DNA from: Diphasiastrum complanatum
Lineage: Eukaryota > Streptophyta > Lycopodiopsida > Lycopodiales > Lycopodiaceae
NCBI GenBank assembly: GCA_029204225.1
Contig: CM055095.1
Location: forward strand, 57,243,898-57,307,897
Length of the DNA: 64,000 bases
Direction of reading: 5' to 3'
Under the pieces are notes generated by a model. That model was not told the origin of the DNA. It worked only from the letters and a program-made list of their open reading frames with translations, and searched no databases. Made by a program: the position numbers and the translations under genes. Of this stretch, positions 44,910-57,981 are shown piece by piece; positions within the stretch are counted from its first letter, which is position 1, and the number at the start of each line of letters is the position of its first letter.

Positions 44910-46592
44910 GGCTATGAGGGAGAAGATACTTTCGAAGAAAAAGAACCACAAGGCACAAGCTCCACGTCAAATAGGAACAGTACCACCAGTTCCTTCTCCT
45001 GCTACTACCTCCATGACAGTAGATTTTGGTGATGCTCTCGGTTTAGTCTCAAACTTTGCGCAAGTGATCTAATCTATGTTTGATGAGAAGAAAGAAATGG
45101 AGTAGAGCATTTCAGATATGGGTTCTAAAAATACCCTTATCAGCCAAAAAATCATCCAGCTGGACAGAGAATTGAAGATCACCAAATAACATGAAGCAAA
45201 ATCTGAAACTGAGATGAAAAAAACACATAAAACGGCTGATCGCCTAGAAGATTATGTGAGCACACTTCAGAATGCCCTCACGACCGCACAAGACCAAGTC
45301 GACAAGGCCGTGCAGGATGCGAAACAACAAGTCTTGCTGTTACAAGGACAAATGCAAATGGTAGAGCAGGATCGCACACGTTTCCAAGGTGAATCAGATG
45401 TGACCACCCTTGAGCATAATGCGTATCTCCAGACTCAAATTCTTCATCGTTCGGTCACTCCGACGGAAATCAGTTATTTGTTTAGAAAGGTTGAAACATA
45501 TTGAGTTGCCTTGCAAGGCTTTCAAGCTCGCTTCGACAACTTCAAAGGCATGGCCTCAACTAAGTTGGCAAAGGCCAAAGAGACTATCAAAGAGTATGAA
45601 AAGCTTGTCTCTCAAGTTTTGGAGTCTAGCCCTCAAATAACTATTCCACTGATGCCACAATTCTTGCCATAACAACACAATCAGGCAAGATTGGATGCCC
45701 TTATGGATTCAAGTATGGATCAGGGTGGAGCACCAGAAGTGAAAGTAACATAATCAGGTCCAATCTACCTCAGGGACCAGATCCCTCTTTAGAAGACCAA
45801 TCAGTGTCGAGGACCAGATCCAGAGTTTAATAACGCAACACCCGCACGAGTCCTCGTGTGGTGGTTGGGTTATCAAGTTCAAGACCTCCGAAATAGAGGC
45901 CGACAAAGAGTTGGATAAGCTACCTGCATTGGGAGAGCAGCCGTCATGGAGGATAACAGTATTTGAGAAAACTCCATAATCAATTAGGAGTTATGTGGCC
46001 AGCCATCGCCAATTGCACGTAGATCCATACTACATACCAATGCTGCGACGAAATAAGTGGAAAGATGTGGGAGTGGCCATGGATAAAATCACAATCCATA
46101 CACCGAATTGGCTAGTAATCCACCAACCTTACAATGGGAAAATTTCAATGGATTTTCACAGAGCGCTACAAGCATATCAGCGGCAGTACATGTTCTCTCC
46201 TGATTCTACAGTTAGACAATCGGCGCTTTTTGCAAAAGATTTGACTTTGTTGGTGTCTGTTGCTACTCGCTGGGATGTTTGCCTTCCCATGTTGGCATTC
46301 GATCCAATAAACCAATGGCGTCAGACAGTGTCAAAGATCACCTGCCATTAGCAAGATTGTACTTTTGTGCTGCAATGATGGGAGGCTCGCGGGAATCCCT
46401 ATTCACCACTTGGACAACATCAAAGTGAATCTTTGGAGCACATCGTTGTTTTCACCCAATTTGGATTTCAACACTGCTCGACTCGACTTCATGGAGAAGG
46501 TGCAGCACTACCTTATCAAGGTACGACGTGAGGCCAACCAGAGTCCCAAATGAGTAAATCTCATGAGGTGTTGTGGGACCGCCGCCACCAAT
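44910..46592 (+). pseudogene. Gag-like ORF of a family-A element (no pol)
   Basis: A long broken coding stretch. A Pro-rich N-part with APRQIGTVPPVPSPATTS is followed by DFGDALGLVSNFAQVI. A helical, probably coiled-coil part comes next (RLEDYVSTLQNALTTAQDQV, DAKQQVLLLQGQMQMVEQDR; 45214-45504). The C-terminal part (45995-46553) has RRNKWKDVGVAMDKITIH, YQRQYMFSPDST and RWDVCLP. Stops and frame changes are present. It ends about 50 bp before a polypurine tract and an LTR, leaving no room for pol. I do not recognise the domain; a gag-only, non-autonomous LTR element fits best. Confidence 0.55.
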
Positions 46593-46608
46593 TTTGGTGG
46601 GAGATACT
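46593..46608 (+). other. Polypurine tract of the family-A element
   Basis: TTTTGGTGGGAGATAC directly precedes the LTR start TGTTGGAGGG. Confidence 0.75.
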
Positions 46609-47378
46609 GTTGGAGGGTTTGCGAATCCCAAGGCAACCCTAACCCTAGTTAATAAGTGAGAAGAATTTGGCACCCTGCATGTGTAAGTCCAACCCGATGA
46701 TCACATAGTTAATTGATTAATTAGAAAGTCAACAAAAGGACTTTAGGCCTTTTTGCGGGACTTTTAATGTCGCAGGGCCTAAATGTCAAGTTAGTAAATA
46801 AAGTTGGGACTCCCACCAAAATTGGTTCAAATTCAAATTCAAATTGGTTCCCTCCAATTTTCAAAGGGTTCCCACTCTTTTCTAAATATGAATAGTTAGG
46901 GAGGTAGAAATGGGCCAATAGGATTTTGAGGCCAAGGCCCTCCTCTCCACTGTAAATCATGTTCAGATCTTCATTTCAATACAAGCAGATTGGTTCTTTT
47001 ATGGAATGGACTTGTGAATGTCCTTGCTCTCTATCTTTTTTCCTTCATCTCTCATGGTTTTGTTGTATTTGCTAATTGTGGCATTTGAATGTTATTGGGA
47101 TTGTCAATTCTTATGCTTTTTATGAGAGAGAAAGGGGGAGAGAGAAAGAGTAAGCTATTATTATTGTGGATCTTAGTGTTCATGGATGTAGTGTTAAAGC
47201 GTAGTGTTAATGATTAGGGTCAATGGATGTTAGAGCTAGATGTGAATCTTCCATACATGCTGTAATCTGAGATATGTTATCGCTCTCACGGGATCGAACC
47301 TCTACGTGATGACTAACTTCATCTCCTTGATGCTTGGATATTGGGTTGAGGCTAGGAAGTAAATAGCCCCACTAAACA
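46609..47378 (+). mobile_element. 3' LTR of family A (about 770 bp)
   Basis: Starts TGTTGGAGGGTTTGCGAATC and ends CCCCACTAAACA, with canonical TG..CA ends. It is homologous to 21600-22105 (start included) and to 5594-6180 (end included). It joins a C5 LTR at the next base. Confidence 0.83.
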
Positions 47379-48246
<868 letters not shown>

Positions 48247-48260
48247 CCCTCACCATATCC
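48247..48260 (-). other. Polypurine-tract-like sequence of C5 (minus copy)
   Basis: Minus strand GGATATGGTGAGGG lies directly upstream of the LTR start. Compare GGATTTAGTGAGG at 1575. Confidence 0.5.
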
Positions 48261-48369
48261 ATGATAAGATTTCTTTGGTAGAAATCATTTGCCAACATCT
48301 TTGAAGAGCATTCCACCAATTTGCCACTATACCAACGTGCTTCCTCCATGCTTGATGATGATCTTTGAC

Positions 48370-48984
48370 TTAAAAGTACCATTTGCATGAAGATGGCTGC
48401 ACCATGATGAAAATCAGAGGCTTCCATGCCTCATAAAGATCACAAAGATCATAAATATCAAGATCATAAGATGAGAAAAAGTGTTGATTATCAAGATTAA
48501 GCATTCTAGCTTGACTAGTCCACATACTATGAACTTTATCCATGATGGATCTAATCTTGAAATGAAATAGAATATTGATCTTTTTGAGGCTAAACAATTG
48601 CTCAAGGATGTAAGTGTCCTTCAAGGATGATTCACTTAATCTCAAGAGAAGTTTACAAACTGCCTCAAACCGTGTAAAAACATGATTTTTCACATGATCC
48701 TCCTTTGAAGGCTTGGATTCATAAGCAAGATCAAGAGATTTTGCACTCTCTCTTGGATTCAATTTGTAGATGCCTTCATATCTAGATCCATATGCAAGGA
48801 TCTCACCATCCTTCTTGATCACACAATTTTCAATATGGAAATTGACATCAAGGCCACCATCAAGTAATTGGAAAACACTTATAAGATTATTTGTAAGCTT
48901 GGGAACAAAAAGAACCTTGTGAAGAGAGAGAACTTTTGATGATGCAAGCTTTAAGGGAATAGTCCCTACTCCATTATTTTGCAC
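48370..48984 (-). pseudogene. C5 protease C-half fused to the tail ORF
   Basis: The frame begins with the protease C-terminal block (LASSKVLSLHKVLFVPKLTN, LISVFQLLDGGLDVNF, GIYKLNP) and continues without a stop into the tail also seen at 1139-1582 (CKLLLRLSES, IRSIMDKVHSMWTSQARMLN, VQPSSCK). In other copia elements the HHCC integrase module follows here; none of its residues is present. No RT or RNase H lies between this frame and the LTR. The fusion is either the footprint of a large deletion or a distinct domain. Confidence 0.7.
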
Positions 48985-49490
48985 TCTTGATCATTTGCAA
49001 TATATATGGACTTCTTGATTCCTTCATAAGGCATAATAGATGAAAAGGAATCCTTGGAGCTACACATATGAGATGATGCTCCACTATCAATATACCAAGA
49101 GTCATCCTTCTTGAAGGTGGAAGAGGAGAAGCTTGATGCCATAAGAGAGCCTTCTCCATCACTTGCAATAAAGTCTTCTTTCTCATGAGAGATGTTGGCT
49201 TGCTTGAATTGGTTCTTCTTCTTGAAGCATTTGGTGGCATAGTGGCCTTTCTTGCCATGAAAGAAGCACTTAATATCATTTTTCTCCTTCTTTGAAGTAG
49301 AATATTGGGAGGAATCATCATCCTCTTCATCTTGGTCTTTTGCTATGTCCTTAGAGAAGTGTTGGTGTTGCTTTTTGCTTCTCTCTTTGTGCTTGGCAAA
49401 TAAAACTTTGTCATCACCATTATGATTGAGTGACAATTTGTCACTCCTTAATAGCTTGTTCTCATGCCTTGATTCTTCAGCTATTAGCAC
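48966..49490 (-). pseudogene. C5 zinc knuckle and protease active site
   Basis: A Lys/Asp-rich segment is followed by CFFHGKKGHYATKC, in which the second Cys of the usual CX2CX4HX4C knuckle is His, and by DSWYIDSGASSHMCSSKD with the intact protease DSGA. The frame changes near 48980 into the protease C-half. It belongs with the Gag end at 49491-49706. Confidence 0.85.
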
Positions 49491-49706
49491 TCATTGCAAA
49501 GCCTCCAAGGTTGGTAGCTCCTCCTTGATATCATAGGATTGGACAAGATTCTCATATTCATCCTTCAAGCCATTGAGTATGACTTGGACTAGCTCACTTT
49601 GTTTGATGGAATCTCCAATACAAGTAAGCTCCCTATGAATGTCTTTCAATGTTTCTCCATTTGAATCATTTTCATTATTAGGCATTGACATGGACAGAAA
49701 GTGCAT
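49491..49706 (-). pseudogene. C5 Gag C-terminal fragment
   Basis: TLKDIHRELTCIGDSIKQSE, then LVQVILNGLKDEYENLVQSY and EELPTLEAL are copia Gag C-terminal blocks, close to those of C1. A stop separates it from the zinc-knuckle frame by a few bases. The Gag N-terminus, primer site and 5' LTR are missing to the right. Confidence 0.82.
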
Positions 49707-49740
49707 TGCCTGGGAGAGAGAAAATAGAGGTAATATGAAA

Positions 49741-50138
49741 AATATTTTGAAACTTATTGTTTGGTGGCATTAAATTGTGAATTGCTTATGTATTCGTCAT
49801 GACCGTTTTCTAGTTGCAACAAATCCATACATTCAAGATGACATAGAAATCAACACGTCCAAAGCTTTGCTTCCAAAATGGGCTCCCCTGTAGTAGAGAT
49901 ATCTTCTCCAGCTAGATAGTAAGTATGGTGCCATAAATATGGTATTTTAAAGAATTTAAAATTCTATTCATTTTATTGTTTGGTGTATGATAATGATCTT
50001 CCATGTTATGTTGCAGAGGAGGCTAAAATGATGGCAGAGAACAATGAGCACTATGATCGACCATTACGCAACATTCCTGCTAGGAGAAGATGTTTCTTAG
50101 TAGATGATGAGGCCTGTATGGATTTAGATATGGAGTAA
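49741..50138 (+). pseudogene. Possible captured gene fragment with an intron
   Basis: One stretch reads CIRHDRFLVATNPYIQDDIE and continues to KALLPKWAPL before two stops. A GTAAGT donor at 49919 and a TTGCAG acceptor ending at 50016 bracket a 98 bp candidate intron. After it comes EAKMMAENNEHYDRPL, then PARRRCFLVDDEACMDLDME and a stop. The sequence is not copia-like and lies between two copia relics. The parent gene is not recognised. Confidence 0.35.
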
Positions 50139-50500
50139 TTTTTGGAAACACCAAGGTTGAGTATAAAGCTTTGACATCTATATCAAAGGAGATCTTATGG
50201 ATCAGGAGATTGTTGGTGGAGCTTAAGGTGGTTAGATATGAAGATGTTCCCCTCATTATGTGCCACAATATATCAGCTCAAAGCCTCACATCAAATCCTA
50301 TCTTTCATGCTAGGAGCAAACATACCAAGATTGCTCATCATTTTGTGAGAGAAAAAGTTCAAGCCAAGGAAATCAAGTTGGATCATGTGAATACTCAGAA
50401 TTGTGTGGCTGAAATTCTTACTAAACCCTTGGTGAACTCTTTATTCATCAAGTTTAGATCAGCTCTTGGAGTAATTAGTAAATCTATGCTGAGAAACTAG
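50139..50500 (+). pseudogene. Copia RNase H C-terminal fragment
   Basis: VEYKALTSISKEILWIRRLL, then SNPIFHARSKHTKIAHHFVR and AEILTKPLVNSLF, close to the C1 RNase H end. The usual CDNQ reads CHNI and ADILTKPL reads AEILTKPL, so catalytic residues are altered. An LTR start follows. Confidence 0.88.
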
Positions 50501-50515
50501 TTAGTTTTCTAGTAG

Positions 50516-51150
50516 TGTGAAAATTGTCAAAATCTAACTAGTTTGGTTCATGCCCCATGGCATCTTTTGTGGTTGACCACATGTCCCACCTCTTTGTACA
50601 TATTTAGGAGCTAATTAAGAGTGATTTATATCCATTTACATGCTTTGGAGGTGGCCAAGTTGAGCCCCTAAATCATTGTCCTACATTATAGGCTTCATTT
50701 GAGGACATTTGGTGACTAGGCACATGTTTCACCTAATCCACCTACCAAATGGATATGATTCCTAGATTAAGGGCTTAAATGGTAGGCTTAGGTATATGCC
50801 TAACCATACATAATCCTAGATCTTAGATCCGAGCTCATCTATCACTATTTTGTTGAGGATCATTTGTACATTCATTGATGAGAAGCAATTTTTGAGTTTG
50901 AGACACACTGTTCTTCCAAGGCCGAGTTGGAGCATCTATGTTTGAGTGATTTTGATGATCTAGATAGTTAATTTAATGCCAACTAAGTGATTTGATGTCC
51001 TACAAACATTTCAAATTGCTTTGAATGCTTGATCATAGTGATTCTAGGAGAAATTGCCACATAATCAATCTAGATGCATTTGTAGCCAAAATTTGAAGCT
51101 GGTCTTGATTGATTTGGATATTTTGCAAACTCCAATGCTTGATTGGACTT
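50516..51150 (+). mobile_element. 3' LTR of the copia relic at 50.1 kb
   Basis: Starts TGTGAAAATTGTCAAAATCT just after the RNase H stop. Similar to the LTR starts at 10149 and 14763. The 3' boundary is approximate and no primer site follows. Confidence 0.55.
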
Positions 51151-51194
51151 GTTAGAAGTCTAAAACTACTAAGATTCACCATTTTTTTAACCAT

Positions 51195-51510
51195 CATTGC
51201 CTAGGAATATACACTTGATTGATTCTATACATTGCTACCAAAAAGGCCATAAAGGAGGCAATATGGCTTAGGCTGCTTTATTCCATAATCTCCAAGCACT
51301 TTATATTGTGACAATGTTGGTTGCGCTAGTTCGTCCTTATATCCAGGATCTCATTATAGGACAAAACACATTCACATTTGGTTTCATTTTGTTACAGAGA
51401 TATTCCAAGAAAGAAAAAGAATAGACTTATTGTGCAACAAATATAATGACAATAGACATTTTCACTAAACTGCTCCCAAGAGAGAAGCATCTTAAATTTA
51501 ACTAGATGCT
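51195..51510 (+). pseudogene. Second copia RNase H relic
   Basis: EAIWLRLL, then YCDNVGCASSSLYPGSHYRT and HIWFHFVTEIFQ, with the terminal TKLLPREKHLKF block, spread over three frames with many stops. It is older than the relic to its left. Confidence 0.65.
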
Positions 51511-53700
51511 TGATTTTAAGAGGTGTTTGCAATTGAGAGGGTTTGAATTTTTAATTCTAGTCCAAATTCTTTTGTCACAACTTGTAGAAAGATTCTTGGT
51601 ACTACAACATATATGAACCTACATAAATACACATGTTCTTGAATAAGCTCTTTAGAAATGAATGCGTTCTTGAATAGTTTGCAAGGAAGTCCATAGAATT
51701 GAACAAGATCTGGAGTAGGATCTACATAATTACTCTACATCTTGAACATAAATCGAATGGTCGCAACTTGCATATATGGTCAAAATCTTAAGCATGGAAG
51801 TCTCTTCCCTTCATGATATATAGTTTTGAGAGTAGATCTTGAATAATTACTAACCTACAAAAATACATGTAGTTTCATCTTAATCGAAGAATACAGATTT
51901 CATGAATTTCATGACTTCGCCAAAGATGAAATTTGGAACCTTTCGATCGAAATATTCTCTTTCAACAAAGAATAATCCATGTTGACTTCTTGCAACATCC
52001 TATGTTGCAACAATCAAGAGTGAACTTCCAATATCTTGAATCTCATATTATCCCTCTTGACCACTTAGAAAGTGACATGTCAAACTCAAGATAACAAATA
52101 GAATCTACATCCAAGGCATCTAGCTCGATGCCCACACCAAGTTTACAACATCACACTTTAAGACTTCTTCAGAACAAAAGAAAAGTCTCATCTTAGTTAT
52201 CTCATGTTGTAAGAACTGACATGCTCGAGTCAAAAGTTTGACACTCTCTGTCAATCAATACTCAGGTGTAACTTCTGGTCTATTATGGTGTAATTTTGAA
52301 ACCTAACACATTGTGGTCTAATATTTGTCGTAATTACTTGTCTAGATACACTCTTAGATGTCTCTTTTAGATTCAGTTGCAAGAAAATAGGAGGTTGGTA
52401 ATTAGTGAGCTTTGTCACCATTGATCAAGCATGAAGGAATCTTGCAAATATCAATAAACTAGCATTTAGATTTGAAGGCTATACATATAATAAAAAAACA
52501 AAAATTGGGTGGAACTAGAACAATGAGTTTACAAATGTTCTCATGATTTCTATGTGCATTCTTGAATCTAGAAAATTCTTTGTGTTCACAACTTTTTTTT
52601 TTTAATCGCTACTTTGTAATGTATCTACAGGCATTATAACTGATAGTCAAATGATTGGATCTAATCTTGTACTTATTATACAAAGAGTAATTGACTATTT
52701 TTGGAGTGTCTCAATCATCATAGTGTGGAATCATTATTTGTGAAGGTTTTTTATATTTTGACAATTTGTGAAATTTTTTGACTTCAAGTATTTGTTTAAG
52801 GACTAAATTGTTATTTCAATCTCCAGGTTTCTTGTAAAGATAAAACTAGGGTAACCATTGATACGATGATGGTGTGATATGTTGAATTTACACATCTATA
52901 GCATCATCAATCTTGGTCACTCTTGCTTGTTGAATATCCAAAAATAACGAGTTTAAAATTTTCTTGAATACCATTCTCTTCAATCGATGCTCTTCAAGTT
53001 CACACGGGCAAACAGATTGACCTTTGACATGGTTGTCAACACCAAAAATTTGGTAATAAACATTTGATTTCTCAGATGGAATTTGAGGTTGGTCGTTAAT
53101 TAACTTTGCATGTAGAACACTTCGACTATTGCACTTAGTTTGTTCTTCATCTAGACCTTTAGGTTTCTCAAATTGATCATATAGTCCAAAGGCTTTGTCA
53201 TATCTAGATTGATATTGGCACTTAGTTTGATTATTGGATTCACCATTTATCTCTTAAACAGATTCTACTAAATTAGTCTGTTGTTGACTTTGGCCTTTAT
53301 ATGAAACTAATCTAGTATTTATTGACCTCTACACTAGCCTCTTGATCTTTTGAAACCCTTAATTTCTTTTGATCACTTCACTCTACTTTATTTTATTGTT
53401 AAGTACTCTTCATATTGGGTTTATTACTTTCTTTTTTTAATTGATTGTTTGTCAAGCTACATGAATTTCTTCTTGATGACTAAGAACTTGTTTATATTTT
53501 AGGAGAATTTGACACTATCAATCTACTCTTTGGCACTTAATTATCGAGTAGATTGAGTAGGTCGACAACATGGTTGTGTTAAATAACAAGACGACTACAA
53601 TTAGAGCAAATCAATCATTTCTCTAAAATCTCTACTCCACACATGAGGTTTTCTCTAAAATCTCTACTCCACACGAGGTTTTTTCCACCCATTTTTCAAT
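51511..53700. other. Non-coding spacer
   Basis: AT-rich, no recognisable coding similarity, LTR ends or RNA genes. The first part may be the LTR of the RNase H relic at 51.2 kb, but no boundaries can be set. Confidence 0.45.
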
Positions 53701-54440
53701 CTACTTAAAACGCCAAATGAGCAGAGCACCATTGCGTATGGTGATTATGTTTTTTCAGATGCCAATTCTGTTTCATAAATGGTCGTTTGACAAAAACCAC
53801 ACTACCCATTATGCCATGGAAGTAGCCAGGCAAATGACATTCTGCCCAATAAGAAATCATGCTAAGCCAGAGACTCTCCTACTCTCTACTATTGGCTTGT
53901 GACAAGAAGCCCTGTCTACCAGAGTTTTACAAAGCAATAGAAGCTTTGTAGCTTTTGGCAAACAGAGTCTAGTCCAAAGAAGCTCTTGGAGGCTTCTAAT
54001 CCAACAATCTCAGTGGGTTGGATGATGTAAATCCAGCATGGATAGAGTTTCAAAAGCTTACGGAAACTCACATCGTCTCGGAGGTGGATAGAGTAATCTG
54101 AGCAGGCTTTCCACTGTCATTCGTGTTGCTGTCGCATCGACTGTCAGTCTATTCTCGGCTACACAAGCGATTAGTTGGCTGCCAGACAAGCAATCAGTTT
54201 CTTGCTACACCAGCGATTAGTTCAACTCATAGTGAGCGAAGCTTTGCAGCAGAGAGCGGAGGCTTGTAGGTGAACTTGAAAAAGCTCCTCATAAATTCAG
54301 TGCATGTTCTACTGTCATAAATTGCATGCCAATTTATGCACAGTTCTTTGCCAGACCCGTGTTTGTTTGATCAACAATTAGTTTAGAGCAAAGGAGCAGC
54401 GGTGGAGCTTTCAAAACATTTCCTATTGTTGGTCTTTCAG
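53701..54440. other. Unassigned segment preceding the LINE relic
   Basis: Composition shifts toward higher GC. Short frames exist, such as 53717-53902 plus and a stretch reading LDDVNPAWIEFQKLTETHIV at about 54015, but no family is recognised. It may be the 5' part of the same inserted element as 54.4-55.2 kb. Confidence 0.35.
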
Positions 54441-55235
54441 AATTTTGGTGGGCGCTTTTGTTTGGGCAAGTTCTCCGGAATCTATTGCAAAAGGTTTACA
54501 ACGGCCGACGACTCCATCGAGGTTAACGACATTCCGTGTGAAGAAAAATCAAAAAAATTTAAAAAATCTTAGTTCAGTTGGTGAGGTGGTCCATCACAGG
54601 GTTCCCTTTGTACAGTTGTTCTCATGGCTTCGGACATCTCCCTACTTCGTCCTCTCAGTCTCAAACGACCTGCTTCAACTGTATCTCCCCCTCCTGACTC
54701 CCCTCCTCGTTCGTGTCAGGCGCTGTGCTGGGTTCCTCGCTTGCCTCAACACCCTCTGTTCCTCCTTCGCCCACCTCTTCCCATGGCATTGTTGCCCCCT
54801 TGCTTGGTTGAGAACCTCCTTCGACCCTTGTTGCATTGCCTTCTCAACCCCCTGAGGTCACATTTGGCATCTTGACGTCTTGCTTCATCCAACGTCCTTC
54901 TTATCTGTTGCGGACTTCCCCCCCTACTCCGGACTTTTTGCATCTCCTCTCTTCCTTTGACAGCTCTCTTATGGATGTTTTTGGTCGCCTTTTGGGCCCA
55001 GGTTCTTTGGATGGTGTGGAGACCCTTTCAGCTCAAAACCAGGCTCGGTTACCCATTTCTTGTGGAGGTGTGGGTCTTCTCTCTATGGTTTCTTCTGCAC
55101 CTGCAACTTTTCTTGGGAGTTGGGCTCTTGTTGCCCCGGCTTTGTCTTCTCGGTTCCTTTCTAACTTTCGCCCTCTCTTGGCAAATTGCATTGCTCATGT
55201 GGATAGCGGTTCTCTGTGTTATGGCCATATTCGGT
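54441..55235 (+). pseudogene. GC-rich LINE reverse-transcriptase-like relic
   Basis: Frame 54836-55246 includes QARLPISCGGVGLLSMVSSA and PATFLGSWALVAPALSSRF. These resemble the QARLPxxxGGLGLxS...APAAYLGSWA block found downstream of the RT core in many non-LTR (LINE-type) reverse transcriptases. The preceding part is C-rich and Pro/Ser/Leu-biased over several frames. The GC content is far above the neighbours. The RT catalytic core is not visible, so this is a 3' fragment cut by the copia LTR at 55236. Confidence 0.55.
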
Positions 55236-55692
55236 TAAGGACCTGAAATAGTCCTAATATGGTAGACCGGCCCTCCAGTACTCGAGATTATTGGTCACGC
55301 CGAGATTTAATTCCATGTTGAGGCCAATTTGTGACTAATTACCTTGAGAGGACCCAAACACTCTAATTGAGACATATGGAGTATTGCATGTCTGTGTGAC
55401 GGATATAGGCAAGAGGACTGCATGAAGAGATGTGATCTATTTATAGTTGACATGCATGGAGATTGCATGGGTTCATGCACAGGACTTTACTCTCTATATA
55501 ATGAGGTGGGGATTCTCTCATCAACATATTGAGTTTAGATTATCAGTTTCTCTCTTCTCCTCTTGCTTCACATGGCATGGCTTGGGGGCTAGATCCAGGT
55601 ATGATATAGGATTGGTTGGGCGGTTTGGCTCCATAGTCTCTCCTATTGTGTTCTCCTATCCTCATCTTAGGGGTTATCCTTGAGGGTCTTAA
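55236..55692 (+). mobile_element. Copia-type 5' LTR (about 457 bp)
   Basis: The right end is fixed by the primer site at 55696. The inferred ends TTAAGGACC and GGGTCTTAA form an imperfect inverted repeat. A TATA-like CTCTATATAATG lies at about 55491. No coding internal domain is seen to the right. Confidence 0.6.
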
Positions 55693-55695
55693 TAG

Positions 55696-55707
55696 TGGTA
55701 TCAGAGC
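55696..55707 (+). other. Primer-binding site (initiator tRNA-Met type)
   Basis: Exact TGGTATCAGAGC, followed by CCGGCTGAG. Confidence 0.92.
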
Positions 55708-57643
55708 CCGGCTGAGATGCAATCAAGGATGAGATTAGAGTGCTATGTTCTCAAGGGAATTATGGAGTGGGATTCACTAAATTTCGATGAAATCATGCTT
55801 TTCAAGATTTGGTGGTAGAGTGCTCTTCTACTTTTATGATTTTGATAAAGATGTTGTGATTTAGTAAAGAATTCATTCCTGAATTTCTAATGCTTTAAGG
55901 AAGGTTCTTTTGTGGTAGAATGATATGCATGATCAGATCTCCTTGCTTGGTTTATGCTGGATTAAGGAATGGTAACTAGCATAACTCCATAAGGTTCTGA
56001 ATCATTGTCTACTTGGTCATTGAAAGATTGATTGTAATCAATTTTTTCTGACTAAGATGAACTGTATGCAAAAGTGGGAAGATGATTCCAGAAATTACAT
56101 GCTGAGGATTAAAGTTTGCTTTACTCCTCCAGCAAATCTGCATGTTTAAGAACACTGATTGGGAGAGGCATATGCTATTTCTTTAATTTTGAGCAGAGCC
56201 TAAATATTAAGATAGTTCTGATCATTCTTCCAATTCCCTGTAAAAGCAGTATGATGTTGTATATCCTGCTGATGGTGGGATCAGAATCATATGTTTGGAA
56301 TAAAAGTATGAACTCTTCTCTTGACGTTCTGGATGTGAATAGCTTGAGAGATTGAAGAAGAGCAGTAACCCTGTCCTTTTGAATCAGTCTAGTTTCTTGT
56401 TTCGTGCTTGCTGTTGCTTGGTGGTGGTGCTCTGTTTATAACTGACTTCAGAGTCCTGGAACGGCTGTTATGGAGATCAGAACGTTGTGGATCTTTCCGC
56501 CCTGCTGTCCAGAAAAGCAGCGTTTGATGCGCTGGCTGCTCGTGGAGTTGTAGAGCGGAGGGTGCTTAGAGCACAGCTGAATGAGTTCACATGCCTGGCT
56601 GCAGCAATGCACAGCAGGTAAGGCAACGTTCTGAGATCTGCTTTGAACTGGTAGCGGCTGTGACCCCTGAGAAAGGAGCATGCATGTACAATATGGTCAA
56701 GAAAGTTGATTGTAAAACGGTCGGCAATTTTGGTATTGGCTAATTGTCCGCATTCAGTGCTTTTACATGTCGTCAAAATTTAATCTTGGATAATAACTTT
56801 GACATTTTCGGCTAAGCCGGTTTTTATGGAACTTGAGTACCATTGTTCGTGGTCAAGCAGTATTAATTGGTTTCCAGTGGGAATTTTTTTTTCGAAGCCG
56901 ATCTTGACGGAACTGAGGGAGTGGTACAGTTCTGTGGCATATACCCAGTTTAGGAATTCGATATCTTGGTACGATGCTATTTAAATCATTTAACTCCGGA
57001 GGATGAGTACTCCCAATAAATGGAGTTAGATTGTGTTTTTTCGATTTTCTCCTTTTCAAATCGGTGGAACACCGATCTGTTGGTATTGTGGTTTTGATGA
57101 TTGTGGTCATTAAAATTTAACAGACCAAAGCTTTTGAGATACTTGTTAAATAATTAATGGTGGAAAATTCATAGTATTTGGAGGTATTTCTTTATTCAAC
57201 AATATTATTTTGGGGGAATACAGTGTGGAAATACCCGAATCCAAATGTTATTTCCCATTAATTACAGATAATTTTAATGAAGTAATTCTTAAGCCAGTAA
57301 GTTGAAAAGGGCGAACAGTCCAATTTTATTGAAAAAATTGTAATGATTGAAATTTTTTAAAAGTATAAAACTGATTTCATTTCCAGTTAAATCCTACGGT
57401 GTATTATATTCAAAAGATTATACTAGTAATGTTTTTCATACTAGAAGATGATTTTTGATATATCAGATATTCAGCCCAGGTATAGGATAGAAATGAAATT
57501 GTTTCTGACTTTTTCCTACAGTAGTTAGTTGTTTTAAACATTTACTAATGTCGTTACGTCTTCTTGATACCTTAGCTGAAGGATTTTCAAGGAACTGAAA
57601 ATTCTAAGGAGAGAAGAAGAGTGGACATCAGTGGTAGTAAGAG
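55708..57643. other. Non-coding internal region, possibly of a LARD-type element
   Basis: Follows a copia primer site but lacks Gag and Pol motifs in any frame I read. Similar AT-rich sequence continues beyond C6 (61.3-64 kb), so C6 may have inserted into a long non-coding LTR element. Confidence 0.4.
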
Positions 57644-57887
57644 TTAAGCAAACACAGTTTAAACACCCGACCGGATCAATCACCACAGCACAACGTCAAG
57701 TGCAACAAGAACACAGAATTACTCACCTCAAACTGTATATTCCACTAACAAGTCAGTACAAAGATAAGTTGCTTAAAAGCACTCAAAGGGCTCGTAAAAG
57801 AAAGATGGCCCGATAACTCTAGAACTAAGCACACGTGGTGCCGTCGAAATAAGAAAGCACTGTATAAGTCGATCATTGCTATTTTAA
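57644..57887 (-). mobile_element. 3' LTR of copia C6 (244 bp)
   Basis: Aligns end to end with 61054-61297 with about 10 differences. On the minus strand it starts TTAAAATAGCAATG and ends TTTGCTTAA. The polypurine-tract complement ATCTCTCCCTCAAT follows at 57888. Confidence 0.92.
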
Positions 57888-57901
57888 ATCTCTCCCTCAA
57901 T
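57888..57901 (-). other. Polypurine tract of C6
   Basis: Minus strand ATTGAGGGAGAGAT, adjacent to the LTR start. A poly-T run lies just beyond at about 57910-57925. Confidence 0.75.
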
Positions 57902-57981
57902 GATCAACATTTTTTTTTTTTTTTAGAGTTTACTCTATTCATGGAACATACCTCCATGATAGTATTACAAGTAAAGGCTTT

